DNA from: Paraburkholderia youngii
GTDB lineage: Bacteria > Pseudomonadota > Gammaproteobacteria > Burkholderiales > Burkholderiaceae
Length of the DNA stretch: 64,000 bases
Assembly: GCF_013366925.1 (NCBI RefSeq)
Contig: NZ_JAALDK010000002.1
Location: 372,001-436,000 of the forward strand
Reading direction: 5' to 3'
Position 1 is the first letter of the stretch. Each line of letters begins with the position of its first letter. A model generated the notes under the pieces. That model was not told the DNA's origin. It was given only the letters and a program-made list of their open reading frames with translations, and searched no databases. Shown in pieces: positions 36,360 to 45,501 of this stretch. The position numbers and the translations under genes are program-made.

Positions 36360-37765
36360 GTTGCGCAGACCATCACCACAAGAAGCAAATACGCATCAAC
36401 GCGTTCGCGCTGCACAGCCCCGTGCATCATTCGCCGGGCATGTGGCGGCATCCGCGCGACCGCTCACTGCACTACAACACACTCGACTACTGGGTCGACC
36501 TCGCGAAGACACTGGAACGCGGCCTCGTCGATTCGCTTTTCATGGCCGACAGCATCGGCGTGAACGACGTATATGGCGGCAGCGTCGACACCGCTCTGCG
36601 GCACGGCGCGCAGGTGCCCAAGCAGGATCCGGTCATGTCGCTTTCGGCGATTGCTTACGTCACGCGCGATCTCGGTCTGTGCGTCACCAGCAACGCCAAT
36701 CACGAGCCGCCTTATGTTTTCGCGCGACGCATGTCGACGCTCGATCATCTGACGCGCGGACGGATCGGCTGGAACATCGTCACCGGTTTCGCGCAAAGCA
36801 GCGTGAAGGTGCTCGGCAAGAACGGGATCGCCTCGCGCGACGAACGCTACGACATCGCCGACGAATACATGGACGTCGTCTACAAGCTCTGGGAAAGTAG
36901 CTGGGAAGATGACGCGCCGGTGCGCGACACGGCCACAGGCGTTTTTGTCGATCCGTCCAAGGTGCATCGCGTCGATCATGAGGGCCGCTATTTCAAGGTT
37001 CACGGCATCCATATGACCGAGCCTTCGCCACAGCGAACACCGGTGCTGTTCCAGGCGGGGTCGTCGGCGCGCGGTCAGCGCTTTGCCGGGCGGCACGCCG
37101 AGGGCATTTATCTCAGCGGGCCAAGCAAGAAAGTACTGACACCCGTCGTAAGCGCCACGCGCGCCGAGGCCGTGAAGGCAGGACGCGCGGCACACGACCT
37201 CAGGTTCTACACGATGGCGACCATCATCACGGGCCGTACCTCGCGCGAGGCACGCGACAAGTACGAGGACTACCGTCGCTTCGTGACACCCGAAGCAGCG
37301 CTCGCGATGTTTTCGGGATGGACCGGCATCGACTTCTCGAGCTGGGACCCGGACGAGCCGATCCGCTACATGCAGCTCGATGCGGGCACGTCCTCGGCGC
37401 TCGAGGGTTTCACGCGCCTCGATCCGGAGCGCGTCTGGACCGTGCGCGAGCTTGCGTTGCACAACGCGATCGGCGGGCGCGGGCCTGTCTTCATCGGCGC
37501 ACCTGGCGAAGTGGCCGATGCGCTCGAAGAATGGGTGGACGAAACCGGCATCGACGGCTTCAACCTGAGCTATACCGTCACGCCCGAGGCGTACGAAGAT
37601 TTCGCAGATCTCATCGTACCCGAGCTGCAGGAGCGCGGACGCTACAAGACGCGCTACGAGCCCGGCACGCTGCGCGAAAAGCTCGGCGGCGACAGCAGCC
37701 GGCTCAACGACCGACACCCAGGCGCCGCCTTCCGCCGTGCGCCGTACTCCCTTCAGGAACGCTGA
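36356..37765 (+). CDS. DszA/NtaA-family FMNH2-dependent monooxygenase 2 of the Dpp-type operon
   Basis: A 469-residue monooxygenase of the same branch as the one at 34112. It begins with a His-rich tip (ADHHHKKQIRINAFALHSPV) and has SPGMWRHPRDRSLHY, LVDSLFMADSIGVNDVYGG, MSTLDHLTRGRIGWNIVTGF, YDIADEYMDVVYKLWESSWE and FQAGSSARGQRFAGRHAE. The ATG overlaps the TauD stop. Its sequence is closer to the copy at 21873 around FQAGSS-GQRFA than the first copy is. Followed after two bases by the DszC-like gene, as in the DszA/DszC pairing elsewhere. Confidence 0.92.
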   Translation: MSCADHHHKKQIRINAFALHSPVHHSPGMWRHPRDRSLHYNTLDYWVDLAKTLERGLVDSLFMADSIGVNDVYGGSVDTALRHGAQVPKQDPVMSLSAIAYVTRDLGLCVTSNANHEPPYVFARRMSTLDHLTRGRIGWNIVTGFAQSSVKVLGKNGIASRDERYDIADEYMDVVYKLWESSWEDDAPVRDTATGVFVDPSKVHRVDHEGRYFKVHGIHMTEPSPQRTPVLFQAGSSARGQRFAGRHAEGIYLSGPSKKVLTPVVSATRAEAVKAGRAAHDLRFYTMATIITGRTSREARDKYEDYRRFVTPEAALAMFSGWTGIDFSSWDPDEPIRYMQLDAGTSSALEGFTRLDPERVWTVRELALHNAIGGRGPVFIGAPGEVADALEEWVDETGIDGFNLSYTVTPEAYEDFADLIVPELQERGRYKTRYEPGTLREKLGGDSSRLNDRHPGAAFRRAPYSLQER

Positions 37766-37767
37766 CC

Positions 37768-38991
37768 ATGAGTAGCACCACCCTGCACGCATCTGCCTCC
37801 ACCAGCCGTCTGCGCGACGCACTCGCTGCGCTACCCGCGCTGGCCGAGGAAATCGGCGTCGACGCGGCTCAACGCGAAGTCCGCCGTGAGCTCCCGTTCG
37901 CGGCCTTCGATGCATTCCGTCGCTCCGGCCTCGGTTCCCTGCGCATTCCCGCGGAGCGCGGCGGGCTCGGCGGCTCGCTCGAAGACGCAATCCACGTGGT
38001 CACGACACTGGCCGCCGCAGAATCGAACGTCGCGCATGCGCTGCGCGTGCATTTCGACGTGGTCGAGTCGATGCGGCTCGCACCGCACACGCCGTTCCAC
38101 GACCGCCAGATCCGCCGGATCGTCGAAGGTGCGCTGTATGGTGGCGCGTCGGGCGAACAGGGCACCGCGCGCGCGGGCCAGATCGAGACCGTCCTGCGCC
38201 GCAAGGGCGATCACTTCCGCGTGTCGGGCAAAAAGTACTACACGACCGGCACTGCCTACGCCGACTTCGTACGGACCAATCTGGTGGACGAGCGCGGCAA
38301 CGGCGTCACCGCGATCATCCCGGTGCGCTCCGAGGGATTGGCCGTGCTCGACGACTGGGACGGCATGGGTCAGCGCATGACGGCGAGCGGCAGCGTGGTG
38401 TTCGAAGACGTGCGGGTCGAGCCCGCCGAAGTCGTCGAGAAGGGCTATCCGTCGCTGATCGGCCGGCATGGCGGCGCTTATCGTCAGCTGCATCTCGTGG
38501 CGGTGGCGGCGGGGATCGTCCGCAATATTGTCGCCGATGCCCGTGCATACGTGACGGCGCATGGTCGCCCGGTCTTGCACACGACTGCGCCCAGTGCTCG
38601 CGAGGACGTATTCATCCAGCAGGTGGTGGGCGAACTTTCCGCACTGAGCCACAGCATCGACGCGCTCGTTCGCGACAACGCGCGCACGCTCGGGCGGTCA
38701 TCCGATGCGATCCTGCACGCCGATCCGGCTGCGGACGAACTCGTTCTGGAAAGCGCGCTCGCAACCGCGCGTACCCAGATCGTGGTCGGGCGACTCGCAC
38801 TCCAGGCGGGAGAGCGACTCTTCGATGCAGGCGGCGCTTCGGCCACCTCGCGGAAATACAATTTCGACCGGCACTGGCGCAATCTGCGCACGATCTTCAG
38901 CCACAATCCGCTCAGCCACAAGGCGAAGGTGATTGGCGACTATGTGCTGAACGGCGTCAAAACGCACCTTGTCGAAGGACGGACGTTCTAG
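37768..38991 (+). CDS. DszC/SfnC-like flavin monooxygenase, last gene of the Dpp-type operon
   Basis: A 407-residue acyl-CoA-dehydrogenase-fold protein. Motifs are GLGSLRIPAERGGLGGSLED, ESNVAHALRVHF, SGKKYYTTGTAYADFVRTN, DDWDGMGQRMTASGSVVF, and NFDRHWRNLRTIFSHNPLSH at the C-terminus. It resembles the enzyme at 17308 (both end HWRN-SHNP) more than the tandem pair at 23237-25735 (HWRNARTHTLHDP), so two sub-branches are present in the window. It ends the operon; an XRE regulator faces it 9 bases away on the other strand. Confidence 0.88.
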   Translation: MSSTTLHASASTSRLRDALAALPALAEEIGVDAAQREVRRELPFAAFDAFRRSGLGSLRIPAERGGLGGSLEDAIHVVTTLAAAESNVAHALRVHFDVVESMRLAPHTPFHDRQIRRIVEGALYGGASGEQGTARAGQIETVLRRKGDHFRVSGKKYYTTGTAYADFVRTNLVDERGNGVTAIIPVRSEGLAVLDDWDGMGQRMTASGSVVFEDVRVEPAEVVEKGYPSLIGRHGGAYRQLHLVAVAAGIVRNIVADARAYVTAHGRPVLHTTAPSAREDVFIQQVVGELSALSHSIDALVRDNARTLGRSSDAILHADPAADELVLESALATARTQIVVGRLALQAGERLFDAGGASATSRKYNFDRHWRNLRTIFSHNPLSHKAKVIGDYVLNGVKTHLVEGRTF

Positions 38992-39000
38992 CGAAGCGCC

Positions 39001-39267
39001 TCAGTTGGGCAGCGCGGATTCGCCGAGCGGAGCCAGCGGTTTTTGTAACCTCGCATCCTGCTGCGCGAGCAGTTCCGCCGCCGTCAAGCCAAACGCACGC
39101 GCCAGCCTGTCTATCGTATCAAGCGATGCGACAACGGTGCCCCGTTCGACTTTGCTGACGTATGAGCGACTCAACCCCGCCAATTCTGCGAGCTGCTCCT
39201 GGGACCATGCACGCGCCGCGCGCAGATCCCGCACTGCGAGGCCAAACTCTTTTACAAGGGTCCTCAC
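39001..39267 (-). CDS. XRE-family helix-turn-helix regulator
   Basis: An 88-residue protein made of one Cro/CI-type DNA-binding domain: QEQLAELAGLSRSYVSKVER is the helix-turn-helix, followed by ASLDTIDRLARAFGLTAAEL. No effector domain is attached. It is tail to tail with the nine-gene operon and on the same strand as, and downstream of, the cysteine synthase-family gene (163-base gap). It might regulate either; nothing shows which. Confidence 0.85.
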   Translation of the reverse strand: MRTLVKEFGLAVRDLRAARAWSQEQLAELAGLSRSYVSKVERGTVVASLDTIDRLARAFGLTAAELLAQQDARLQKPLAPLGESALPN

Positions 39268-39430
39268 GGCGAAACCCTTGTCGTACTGACCGCCTCGGCC
39301 GATTTCACCCCGGAGCCGTTCACGCTATAGAAGAAATTCTGCAATGTTTAGTAGGACATGGAATTCGCGATGGGAAAGACCACGCGAATAACCCGACAGC
39401 GATTGCGCCGAAAACTCGACCACCGCCCGG

Positions 39431-40405
39431 TCAGGCCGCAACCAGCCCCCGTTCCTTGAGCCACTCGGGATTGAAAAGACGGGCACGGTAAAGCTCACCG
39501 CGGTCGCACAGCAGTGTGACGATCGTATGGCCCGGGCCCATTTCGCGGGCAAGCATGACGGCGGCCGCCACGTTGATACCCGTCGAGCCGCCCACGTAGA
39601 GGCCTTCTTCCCGCAGCAACCGGTAGACCATCGTGACGCAGGACTGGTCATCGATCCGGCAGGCGTCGTCGATCGGCGTGCCCTCGAGATTTGCAGTGAC
39701 GCGGCTGGAGCCGATTCCCTCGGTAATCGAACTGCCTTCCACCTGGATTTCGCCCGTCTTCACGAAGCTGTACAAGCCGCTGCCGTGCGGGTCCGCCAGA
39801 ACGATCCGCACGGCAGGGTTCTTTTCCTTGAGGAAGCGTGCCACTCCGGCGAGCGTACCGCCCGTGCCTGTGGCACAGACGAACGCATCGACCGTGCCGG
39901 CGGTATCCCGCCATACTTCAGGCCCCGTCGTCTCGTAGTGCGCCTTGCGGTTGGCGAGGTTATCGAACTGATTCGCCCAGATCGCGCCGTCGAGTTCTTC
40001 AGCGAGCCTCCCGGCGATCTTCTGGTAATTGTTCGGATCTTTGTACGGGGCAGCCGGCACCGCGCGAACCTCGGCGCCCAGCACGCGCAAGAGCTCCATT
40101 TTCGCGGGTGACTGCGTGTCCGGAATGACGATCACGCAGCGATAGCCGCGCGCCGCGCAGATATGGGCAAGGCCGATGCCGGTATTGCCAGCCGTGCCCT
40201 CGACAACGGTGCCTCCTGGCCCGAGTTCGCCCCGCTGCTCGGCGTCCTCGATGATGGAGAGCGCCGCGCGGTCCTTGACCGAACCGCCGGGATTCATGAA
40301 CTCCGCCTTGCCGAGAATCTCGCAGCCGGTCTCCTCGCTGAGCCGCGCGAGCCTGATGAGCGGCGTGCCACCGACGCACCCGACAAAACCGTTACAGACG
40401 CGCAT
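39431..40405 (-). CDS. PLP-dependent cysteine synthase/desulfhydrase family enzyme
   Basis: A 324-residue fold-type II PLP enzyme. The Schiff-base Lys44 lies in NPGGSVKDRAAL, the substrate loop in VEGTAGNTGIGLAH, and the phosphate-binding loop in CATGTGGTLAG. CysM/CysK make cysteine from O-acetylserine and sulfide. The form DPHGSGLYSFVKTGEIQVEG and the C-terminal GGSTGINVAAA are more like Cds1-type cysteine desulfhydrases and the cysteine synthases annotated next to them, so it could also break cysteine down. It is the only intact member of this superfamily here; a dead cysK piece lies at 26858. Confidence 0.88.
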   Translation of the reverse strand: MRVCNGFVGCVGGTPLIRLARLSEETGCEILGKAEFMNPGGSVKDRAALSIIEDAEQRGELGPGGTVVEGTAGNTGIGLAHICAARGYRCVIVIPDTQSPAKMELLRVLGAEVRAVPAAPYKDPNNYQKIAGRLAEELDGAIWANQFDNLANRKAHYETTGPEVWRDTAGTVDAFVCATGTGGTLAGVARFLKEKNPAVRIVLADPHGSGLYSFVKTGEIQVEGSSITEGIGSSRVTANLEGTPIDDACRIDDQSCVTMVYRLLREEGLYVGGSTGINVAAAVMLAREMGPGHTIVTLLCDRGELYRARLFNPEWLKERGLVAA

Positions 40406-40547
40406 GGCTTCCCTCCCAACTCCGCACCTGATAACACACCCCTACCACACAGGAAGGATAGACGATGACCCCATGCCCTTCCCAGGGCGTTTCGTTTCGT
40501 TCCGCGTGCGCGCCGCCCGCAGTCTTGACAGTTTCACAGATCTTCGG

Positions 40548-41576
40548 TCAACGCCCAAACGCCACGACGTTCGAGCGGACCGAATCCGCGTTCGCGTTCA
40601 GACCGGTGTGATTGAGACGCACGATGTGCCCAGCGACGTCGCCGACCCCGGGCGCGAGTTCTCCACCGTAACGCAAAGCTTGTGCGATCAGTTCCTGACC
40701 GTCGACGCCACGCGGCACCGGGGCCGACGTGACAAGCGCTGAAGCGGCGTCGTCGCACGCGATCCACGGCGATACGCCGAGCGCCCGCAGCGCCGACCGA
40801 GTCGCGCGCGAGGCCTGCTGATGACGTTCGATCACGCGCTCAATGCCCTCGGCTTCGATACGGTCGAGCGCCGCTTCCAGGGCCCAGAATTCCAGCGCCG
40901 ACGGTGTCCCCGGCAACCCGGGCCGTCCACGGTCCAGCCAGTCTCGTTTGAGCGCCGCCAAGGATAGACTCGAAGGCGCAAAGTCGGGCATCTTTGCGAT
41001 GTGGTCCAGGGCGCGTTGACCGAGTACGACAGCCGACACACCGGCTGGACCTGCTAGCGCCTTTTGCGGGCCGATTACCGCGATATCGATTCCGAGTCCA
41101 TCCACGTCGATGACATGCCCACCGATTGACGCGACGGCATCGACGGCGAAAAGAGCATGACGCGATTTTGCGAGCGCAGCCAATTGCGCGAGCGGATTCA
41201 ATGCGCCGCTGGACGACTCCGCGTGAACAGCCGCTAAGATATCGACATGCTCCAGCGTCTCAAGGCAGTTCGCGACGGCGGATGACTCGACGGGTTGTCT
41301 CATTGTCGCCGCCACATCGTGAACGATCGCCCCGCCCCGCCGCAACCAGCCGCCAAACCATCTGCCGTAGGGACTCGTCACGACATTGACGGCTACGATC
41401 CGCTGCCTCGCGATACTTGCGGCAACGGCTTCGAGCGCGAGCACCGCCTCGGCCTGAACGAACAGGACGTCGGCAGCCCTCTTCAGCAAGCGTTTGATGC
41501 GCTCGGCCAGCAGCGCATAGCCATGATCCGGATAACGGGGCACATCTACGAGCCAATACCGATCGAATGTTTGCAT
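40548..41576 (-). CDS. Class V aminotransferase-family PLP enzyme
   Basis: A 342-residue fold-type I PLP protein of the class V group (alanine-glyoxylate, serine-pyruvate or 2-aminoethylphosphonate aminotransferases). The lysine that would hold PLP is in IGPQKALAGPAGVSAV; SSSGALNPLAQLAALA and AVDAVASIGGHVIDVD carry the cofactor Ser and Asp regions. It is shorter at the N-terminus than usual. It is upstream of the cysteine synthase-family gene on the same strand (142 bases). The substrate may be a sulfur amino acid such as cysteate or taurine, but that is only a guess from context. Confidence 0.75.
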   Translation of the reverse strand: MQTFDRYWLVDVPRYPDHGYALLAERIKRLLKRAADVLFVQAEAVLALEAVAASIARQRIVAVNVVTSPYGRWFGGWLRRGGAIVHDVAATMRQPVESSAVANCLETLEHVDILAAVHAESSSGALNPLAQLAALAKSRHALFAVDAVASIGGHVIDVDGLGIDIAVIGPQKALAGPAGVSAVVLGQRALDHIAKMPDFAPSSLSLAALKRDWLDRGRPGLPGTPSALEFWALEAALDRIEAEGIERVIERHQQASRATRSALRALGVSPWIACDDAASALVTSAPVPRGVDGQELIAQALRYGGELAPGVGDVAGHIVRLNHTGLNANADSVRSNVVAFGR

Positions 41577-41969
41577 TGCTTGAATTCCGCGCTAAAAGGA
41601 TGGCTTCTCTTATCGGTTCCCAGCGCCCGTCAAGATCACCCATCTCCGACAGGTGGAGAGGAACAGTCTACGTATATCGGGTTGCCAGTGACGCTCCAGT
41701 TACGATCGCTTTGGGACAATTTCAGTTAGTTTCCAGCCATACAGGCGAAGTCTGCACAAAGTCAAATCGTGTACATCTCCATCGTGGATCTGATCCATCA
41801 CGGTCTCCCAGCACGTGACCCAATAACCACGGCTCGGCGCACACTCCGGAAGTGCTCGCATGCGCCCCCGGCGGCAGCACGGGAATATGCTTTCAACGAA
41901 TTGTTCTTTTGAGCGGCGTGGTGCATGCCCTTAGCATGCTTAGGTCGAACTTACCATCATGGCATCGGA
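41577..41969. promoter_or_regulatory. Divergent promoter region, aminotransferase and AraC genes
   Basis: A 393-base gap between two genes that run outward. No credible gene lies inside. It should hold both promoters and probably AraC binding sites; I could not pick out reliable half-site repeats by eye. Confidence 0.4.
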
Positions 41970-42929
41970 ATGTCCGCGCAAACAGACAAGGTCGTTCACT
42001 GGCTGCTATCGAGCCTGGAACCTAGAAGCGAACTCTTTCATGTCGGGCAGTATTGTGGCGACTGGCAAGCGTCGACCGCCGGTCGTGCGAAGGCCAGCTT
42101 TCATATCGTCCTGCACGGTTCGATGTGGCTTCACTTCGCTGATGGTCGCGAGAGCATTCCGGTATCCGAAGGTGAAGCGGTCTTTCTGCTGCGCGATGTA
42201 CCGCACTGGCTCTCGCCCGACCCGATCAATCCGAAGGTCGGGACCGTCGCAGGCGATCAGCCGATCGAGCGCCGCGGGACAATGCAGCCGCTCGACGAGT
42301 CAATAAGCGGTAGCGTCGGGCTGGCCTGCGGCTTCGTCGAATTCCAGTCAGTAGTCTCGCGCGCCATAGTCTCGCTTTTCCCGGAAATTCTGATCGTGCA
42401 GCACGGCGACGACGCCTATCGGGGTATCCACGGCCTGTTCGATCTCATTCGCGTCGAAGGTCAGCGCGGCATCGACGAGCCCTCGCCGCTGATCGACCGG
42501 CTCGTCGAACTGCTGCTGTTCTACGCGGTGCGGGACGCCGCGCATCACGACACCGTCACTAGTGGACTCGCGGCCCTCATGCAGCGGACAGGCTTCAGCA
42601 CGCTCGTTGCCACGATTATCGAATCTCCCGGCGACGCCTGGACGACAGACTCAATGGCTGCGTTCGCCAATATGTCGCGCACGGCCTTCTACAAGCACTT
42701 TAGCGAAGCGTCGGGGCATCCGCCGATGCAGTTCGTCACTCTGATTCGCATGCGTCTCGCGGCAGATCTGTTGCAGCAGGGCTTGCCGATCTCGCGCGCC
42801 GGCGAAATGGTCGGCTACCAGTCCGAATCAGCGTTTGCCCACGCCTTCAAACGCACGATGGGCACGCAGCCCGGCGCATGGCGTCGGCAGCGCGACGGCT
42901 TGTCGCAGTCGGTCGCTCGCCTGCACTAG
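41970..42929 (+). CDS. AraC-family transcription regulator with cupin sensor
   Basis: A 319-residue regulator. The N-terminal half is a cupin (FHIVLHGSMWLHFADGR, SEGEAVFLLRDVPHWLSPD) of the AraC-binding type seen in Burkholderia, and the C-terminal 100 residues hold two helix-turn-helix motifs (SMAAFANMSRTAFYKHFSEA, ISRAGEMVGYQSESAFAHAF). The ATG at 41970 matches the usual start; an upstream ATG at 41925 is in frame. It precedes the AhpD-like/ABC operon by 116 bases on the same strand and is the best candidate for its regulator. Confidence 0.92.
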   Translation: MSAQTDKVVHWLLSSLEPRSELFHVGQYCGDWQASTAGRAKASFHIVLHGSMWLHFADGRESIPVSEGEAVFLLRDVPHWLSPDPINPKVGTVAGDQPIERRGTMQPLDESISGSVGLACGFVEFQSVVSRAIVSLFPEILIVQHGDDAYRGIHGLFDLIRVEGQRGIDEPSPLIDRLVELLLFYAVRDAAHHDTVTSGLAALMQRTGFSTLVATIIESPGDAWTTDSMAAFANMSRTAFYKHFSEASGHPPMQFVTLIRMRLAADLLQQGLPISRAGEMVGYQSESAFAHAFKRTMGTQPGAWRRQRDGLSQSVARLH

Positions 42930-43045
42930 CGGAACTCGAACGCCCCGTTTCTCGGGACAAACGCACAGGAATCGCGAACGCTCGCGCATTGTCCGTGACC
43001 GGGGCAGCCTCGACAATGATCTCACTGCTTCTCCTGGAGAAACCT

Positions 43046-43612
43046 GTGAGCCGTCTTCCCCTGCAAACCGTTGAAAGTGCCCCCGGTGCAAGTCAGCCAT
43101 TCCTCGAAAAGTCGCTGCGCGCGAATGGCTTCCTGCCAAACCTGGTTCGCTCGCTCGCGAATGCGCCGGTCGCCCTCGAAACCTATCTGACCGTCTCCGA
43201 AATCAACAGCCGTTCGGGTCTAACATTCGCCGAACGCGAAGCAGTCCAGATCACCGCAGCCGCCATTCATGGTTGCAGCTTCTGCGTGGCCGGGCACACC
43301 GCCGCGGCGCTGAAAAAAGCCAACGTCGATCGTGCCGACGTCGACGCGCTGCGCGACGGCAAGCCGATCACGGATGCACGGCTGGCCGCCGTGGCCGGTT
43401 TAACGCGCGCAGTGATCGCCACGCGCGGTGCAGTTGCTGATGACGCGCTTTCAGCATTCCTCGCAGCCGGCTTCACCGAAGCGAATGCCCTTGAGGTCGT
43501 GCTCGGAGTAAGTCTCGCGACGCTGTGCAATTTCGCGAACAATCTTGCACGCAATGAACTCAACCCCGAACTGGCGGCTTACAGATGGGAACCTCAGACA
43601 CAGGCCGCTTAA
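43046..43612 (+). CDS. AhpD-like carboxymuconolactone decarboxylase-family protein
   Basis: A 188-residue helical protein. AhpD proteins use a CxxC pair to reduce peroxides or disulfides; here CSFCVAGHTAAAL keeps both Cys and the following His. A GTG at 43046 with TGGAGA six bases ahead is the best start; an in-frame ATG lies at 43016. The next gene overlaps its end by 28 bases, so they are coupled. Relatives are often found beside acyl-CoA-dehydrogenase-like sulfur enzymes, where they may deal with peroxide made by leaky flavin oxygenases (inference). Confidence 0.85.
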   Translation: MSRLPLQTVESAPGASQPFLEKSLRANGFLPNLVRSLANAPVALETYLTVSEINSRSGLTFAEREAVQITAAAIHGCSFCVAGHTAAALKKANVDRADVDALRDGKPITDARLAAVAGLTRAVIATRGAVADDALSAFLAAGFTEANALEVVLGVSLATLCNFANNLARNELNPELAAYRWEPQTQAA

Positions 43613-44700
43613 TAGCGCCAGCCCTCGACGCATCGCTCGTCGACTGGCTCGACTCGCATGCCACGCGACTCGACACGGGCACTGACCTGAACGCTGATGT
43701 CGTGCCGCGCCTCGCGTCCGCCGGGCTGTTCCGGATCGGCGTGCCGGCTACGCTCGGTGGTTCGGGTGGAACGACGATGGACGCCATCGCAAGCATCGCC
43801 GCAGTGGCAGAGCACTCGTTGACCGCTGCGTTCGTTTTCTGGGGGCAGCGGAGTTTCATCGAGTATCTGCTGCAAAGCCCCAATGCCGACCTGCGCAAGC
43901 GTTTGTTGTCGCCGCTGCTCGACGGCACGCTTGCAGGTGCGAGCGGCCTGTCGAACGCGATGAAGTACCTGTCCGGGATTGAATCGCTTCAGATCGAAGC
44001 GGCGCAGGACACCCATACCGCCAGGAACTGGCGGCTAACGGGCAAGATGGCCTGGGTGACAAACCTGCGGGCCGAGCAGTTCGTCGTGGCCGCAGCCGTG
44101 TCGTATCGCGATGGTCGCCCTTCCGCGATTTTCGCCATCCCGAACGACGCGCCCGGCTTCACGCGCAGCGCGGATCTCGACCTGATTGCGCTGCGTGGCA
44201 GCAACACGGCCGCATTGCTCCTCGAGAATGTGCCGAGCAGTGCCGACTGGCTGATCCACCCGGACGCACAGGAATTCCTGCCAGCGGTTCGTGCCGCATT
44301 CCTTGGATTGCAGTGCGGTCTCTCGATCGGACTCGCGCGGCGCTCGCTTGCCGAGGCGCGGCGCGCGGCGGAAACGACACGCAGCATTCTCGGACCAGAG
44401 GTGCAAGGGTGCGTAGAGGGGCTGACAACCGCATGTAGCCTTCTCTCGTCTGGCATCGCTGATGGAAGTCTTCGGGCGCGACCGAACCGGCTGTTCGAGC
44501 TGCGCATCGAGATTGCCGCGTTGGTGGCAAACGCGGTGAACCTCGAACTGGAGGCGAGCGGCGGGCGCGGATATTTGCGCGATGCCGGACTCGGCTTTGA
44601 TCGCCAGTGGCGCGAAGCGGCGTTTATTCCGATCGTCACGCCGAGCGTAGTCCAGTTGAAGGCTCAGCTTGCCAGGCAGGCACGGAGTATCGCAGCGTGA
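43585..44700 (+). CDS. Acyl-CoA dehydrogenase-fold flavoprotein, divergent DszC-like
   Basis: A 371-residue protein of the acyl-CoA dehydrogenase fold: LFRIGVPATLGGSGGTTMDA, a helix AVAEHSLTAAFVFWGQRSFI, TGKMAWVTNLRAEQFVVAAA in the beta-domain, LIALRGSNTAALLLENVP, and LEASGGRGYLRDAGLGFDRQ near the end. It lacks the DDWDGFGQR and HWRN boxes of the DszC-like proteins in the window, so it is a separate branch with unknown substrate. The ATPase start overlaps its stop (GTGA). Confidence 0.8.
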   Translation: MGTSDTGRLIAPALDASLVDWLDSHATRLDTGTDLNADVVPRLASAGLFRIGVPATLGGSGGTTMDAIASIAAVAEHSLTAAFVFWGQRSFIEYLLQSPNADLRKRLLSPLLDGTLAGASGLSNAMKYLSGIESLQIEAAQDTHTARNWRLTGKMAWVTNLRAEQFVVAAAVSYRDGRPSAIFAIPNDAPGFTRSADLDLIALRGSNTAALLLENVPSSADWLIHPDAQEFLPAVRAAFLGLQCGLSIGLARRSLAEARRAAETTRSILGPEVQGCVEGLTTACSLLSSGIADGSLRARPNRLFELRIEIAALVANAVNLELEASGGRGYLRDAGLGFDRQWREAAFIPIVTPSVVQLKAQLARQARSIAA

Positions 44701-45491
44701 CGCGCCCGACGCTTCACGCGCAGGCGCTAACGCTCGGCTATGGCCAGCCGGGTCGGACGGAGGTGCTGGCCGGCGTTTCGCTCTCTATCGAGACGGGGGA
44801 AGTGGTCGCGCTTCTCGGGCCGAGCGGCTCAGGCAAGTCGACGCTGTTAAGGGCGCTCGCAGGCCTCGTGCGCCCATCGTCGGGCTCGGTGTCGGTCGAG
44901 GGCGCGTTGCTCAATGGCCCGCATCCCAAGGTCGCGCTCGCGTTTCAGGACCCCTGTCTGCTGCCGTGGCTTTCGGCCGGGAAGAATGTCGGTTTCGGGC
45001 TCACGTTCGCGCACCAGGATCGCCTGACGCGACTCGAACGCGCGGAGCGCGTCCGCTCCGCGCTGCACGCGGTCGGCCTGGAATACGCCGCGGCGCTCCG
45101 ACCGTCGCAACTCTCCGGTGGCATGGCGCAGCGCGTCGCACTCGCGCGTGCGCTTGCGCGTCAGCCTCGCGTCCTGCTGCTCGACGAGCCCTTCTCCGCG
45201 CTCGATGAGGTGACGCGTGCGGCGATGCAACAGTTGCTGGTGCGGCTCGTCTCGACGCTCCGATGCGCGACCGCGCTTGTGACCCACGATATCGACGAGG
45301 CGCTGCTCGTGGCCGATCGCATTCTGCTGCTCGGATCGCACGGCCGCTTTGTCGGTACATGGCACGTCAATGTCCCGCATCCGCGCGACGAATTTGTCGG
45401 TGAACTCGGCGCGATGCGCATCGACATCCTGAGATCTCTGCGCGCCGACATGATGCGCCCCCGCGCATCCAACAGCTATCCCCTGACCTGA
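44697..45491 (+). CDS. Sulfonate/taurine-type ABC ATPase (SsuB/TauB-like)
   Basis: A 264-residue ATPase with a GTG start in a GTGA overlap. Walker A GPSGSGKST, Q-loop FQDPCLLPWL, signature LSGGMAQRVALARAL, Walker B LLLLDEPFSALDE and THDIDEAL are intact. The LSGGMAQR and LLPWL forms are those of the SsuB/TauB group. In this operon the order is ATPase, binding protein, permease. Confidence 0.92.
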   Translation: MTRPTLHAQALTLGYGQPGRTEVLAGVSLSIETGEVVALLGPSGSGKSTLLRALAGLVRPSSGSVSVEGALLNGPHPKVALAFQDPCLLPWLSAGKNVGFGLTFAHQDRLTRLERAERVRSALHAVGLEYAAALRPSQLSGGMAQRVALARALARQPRVLLLDEPFSALDEVTRAAMQQLLVRLVSTLRCATALVTHDIDEALLVADRILLLGSHGRFVGTWHVNVPHPRDEFVGELGAMRIDILRSLRADMMRPRASNSYPLT

Positions 45492-45501
45492 CTGCCGACC
45501 C

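Noticed and set aside
36464..37990. Open frame of 508 codons on the minus strand
   Set aside because: Antisense to a clear DszA-like gene; composition is that of a shadow frame.
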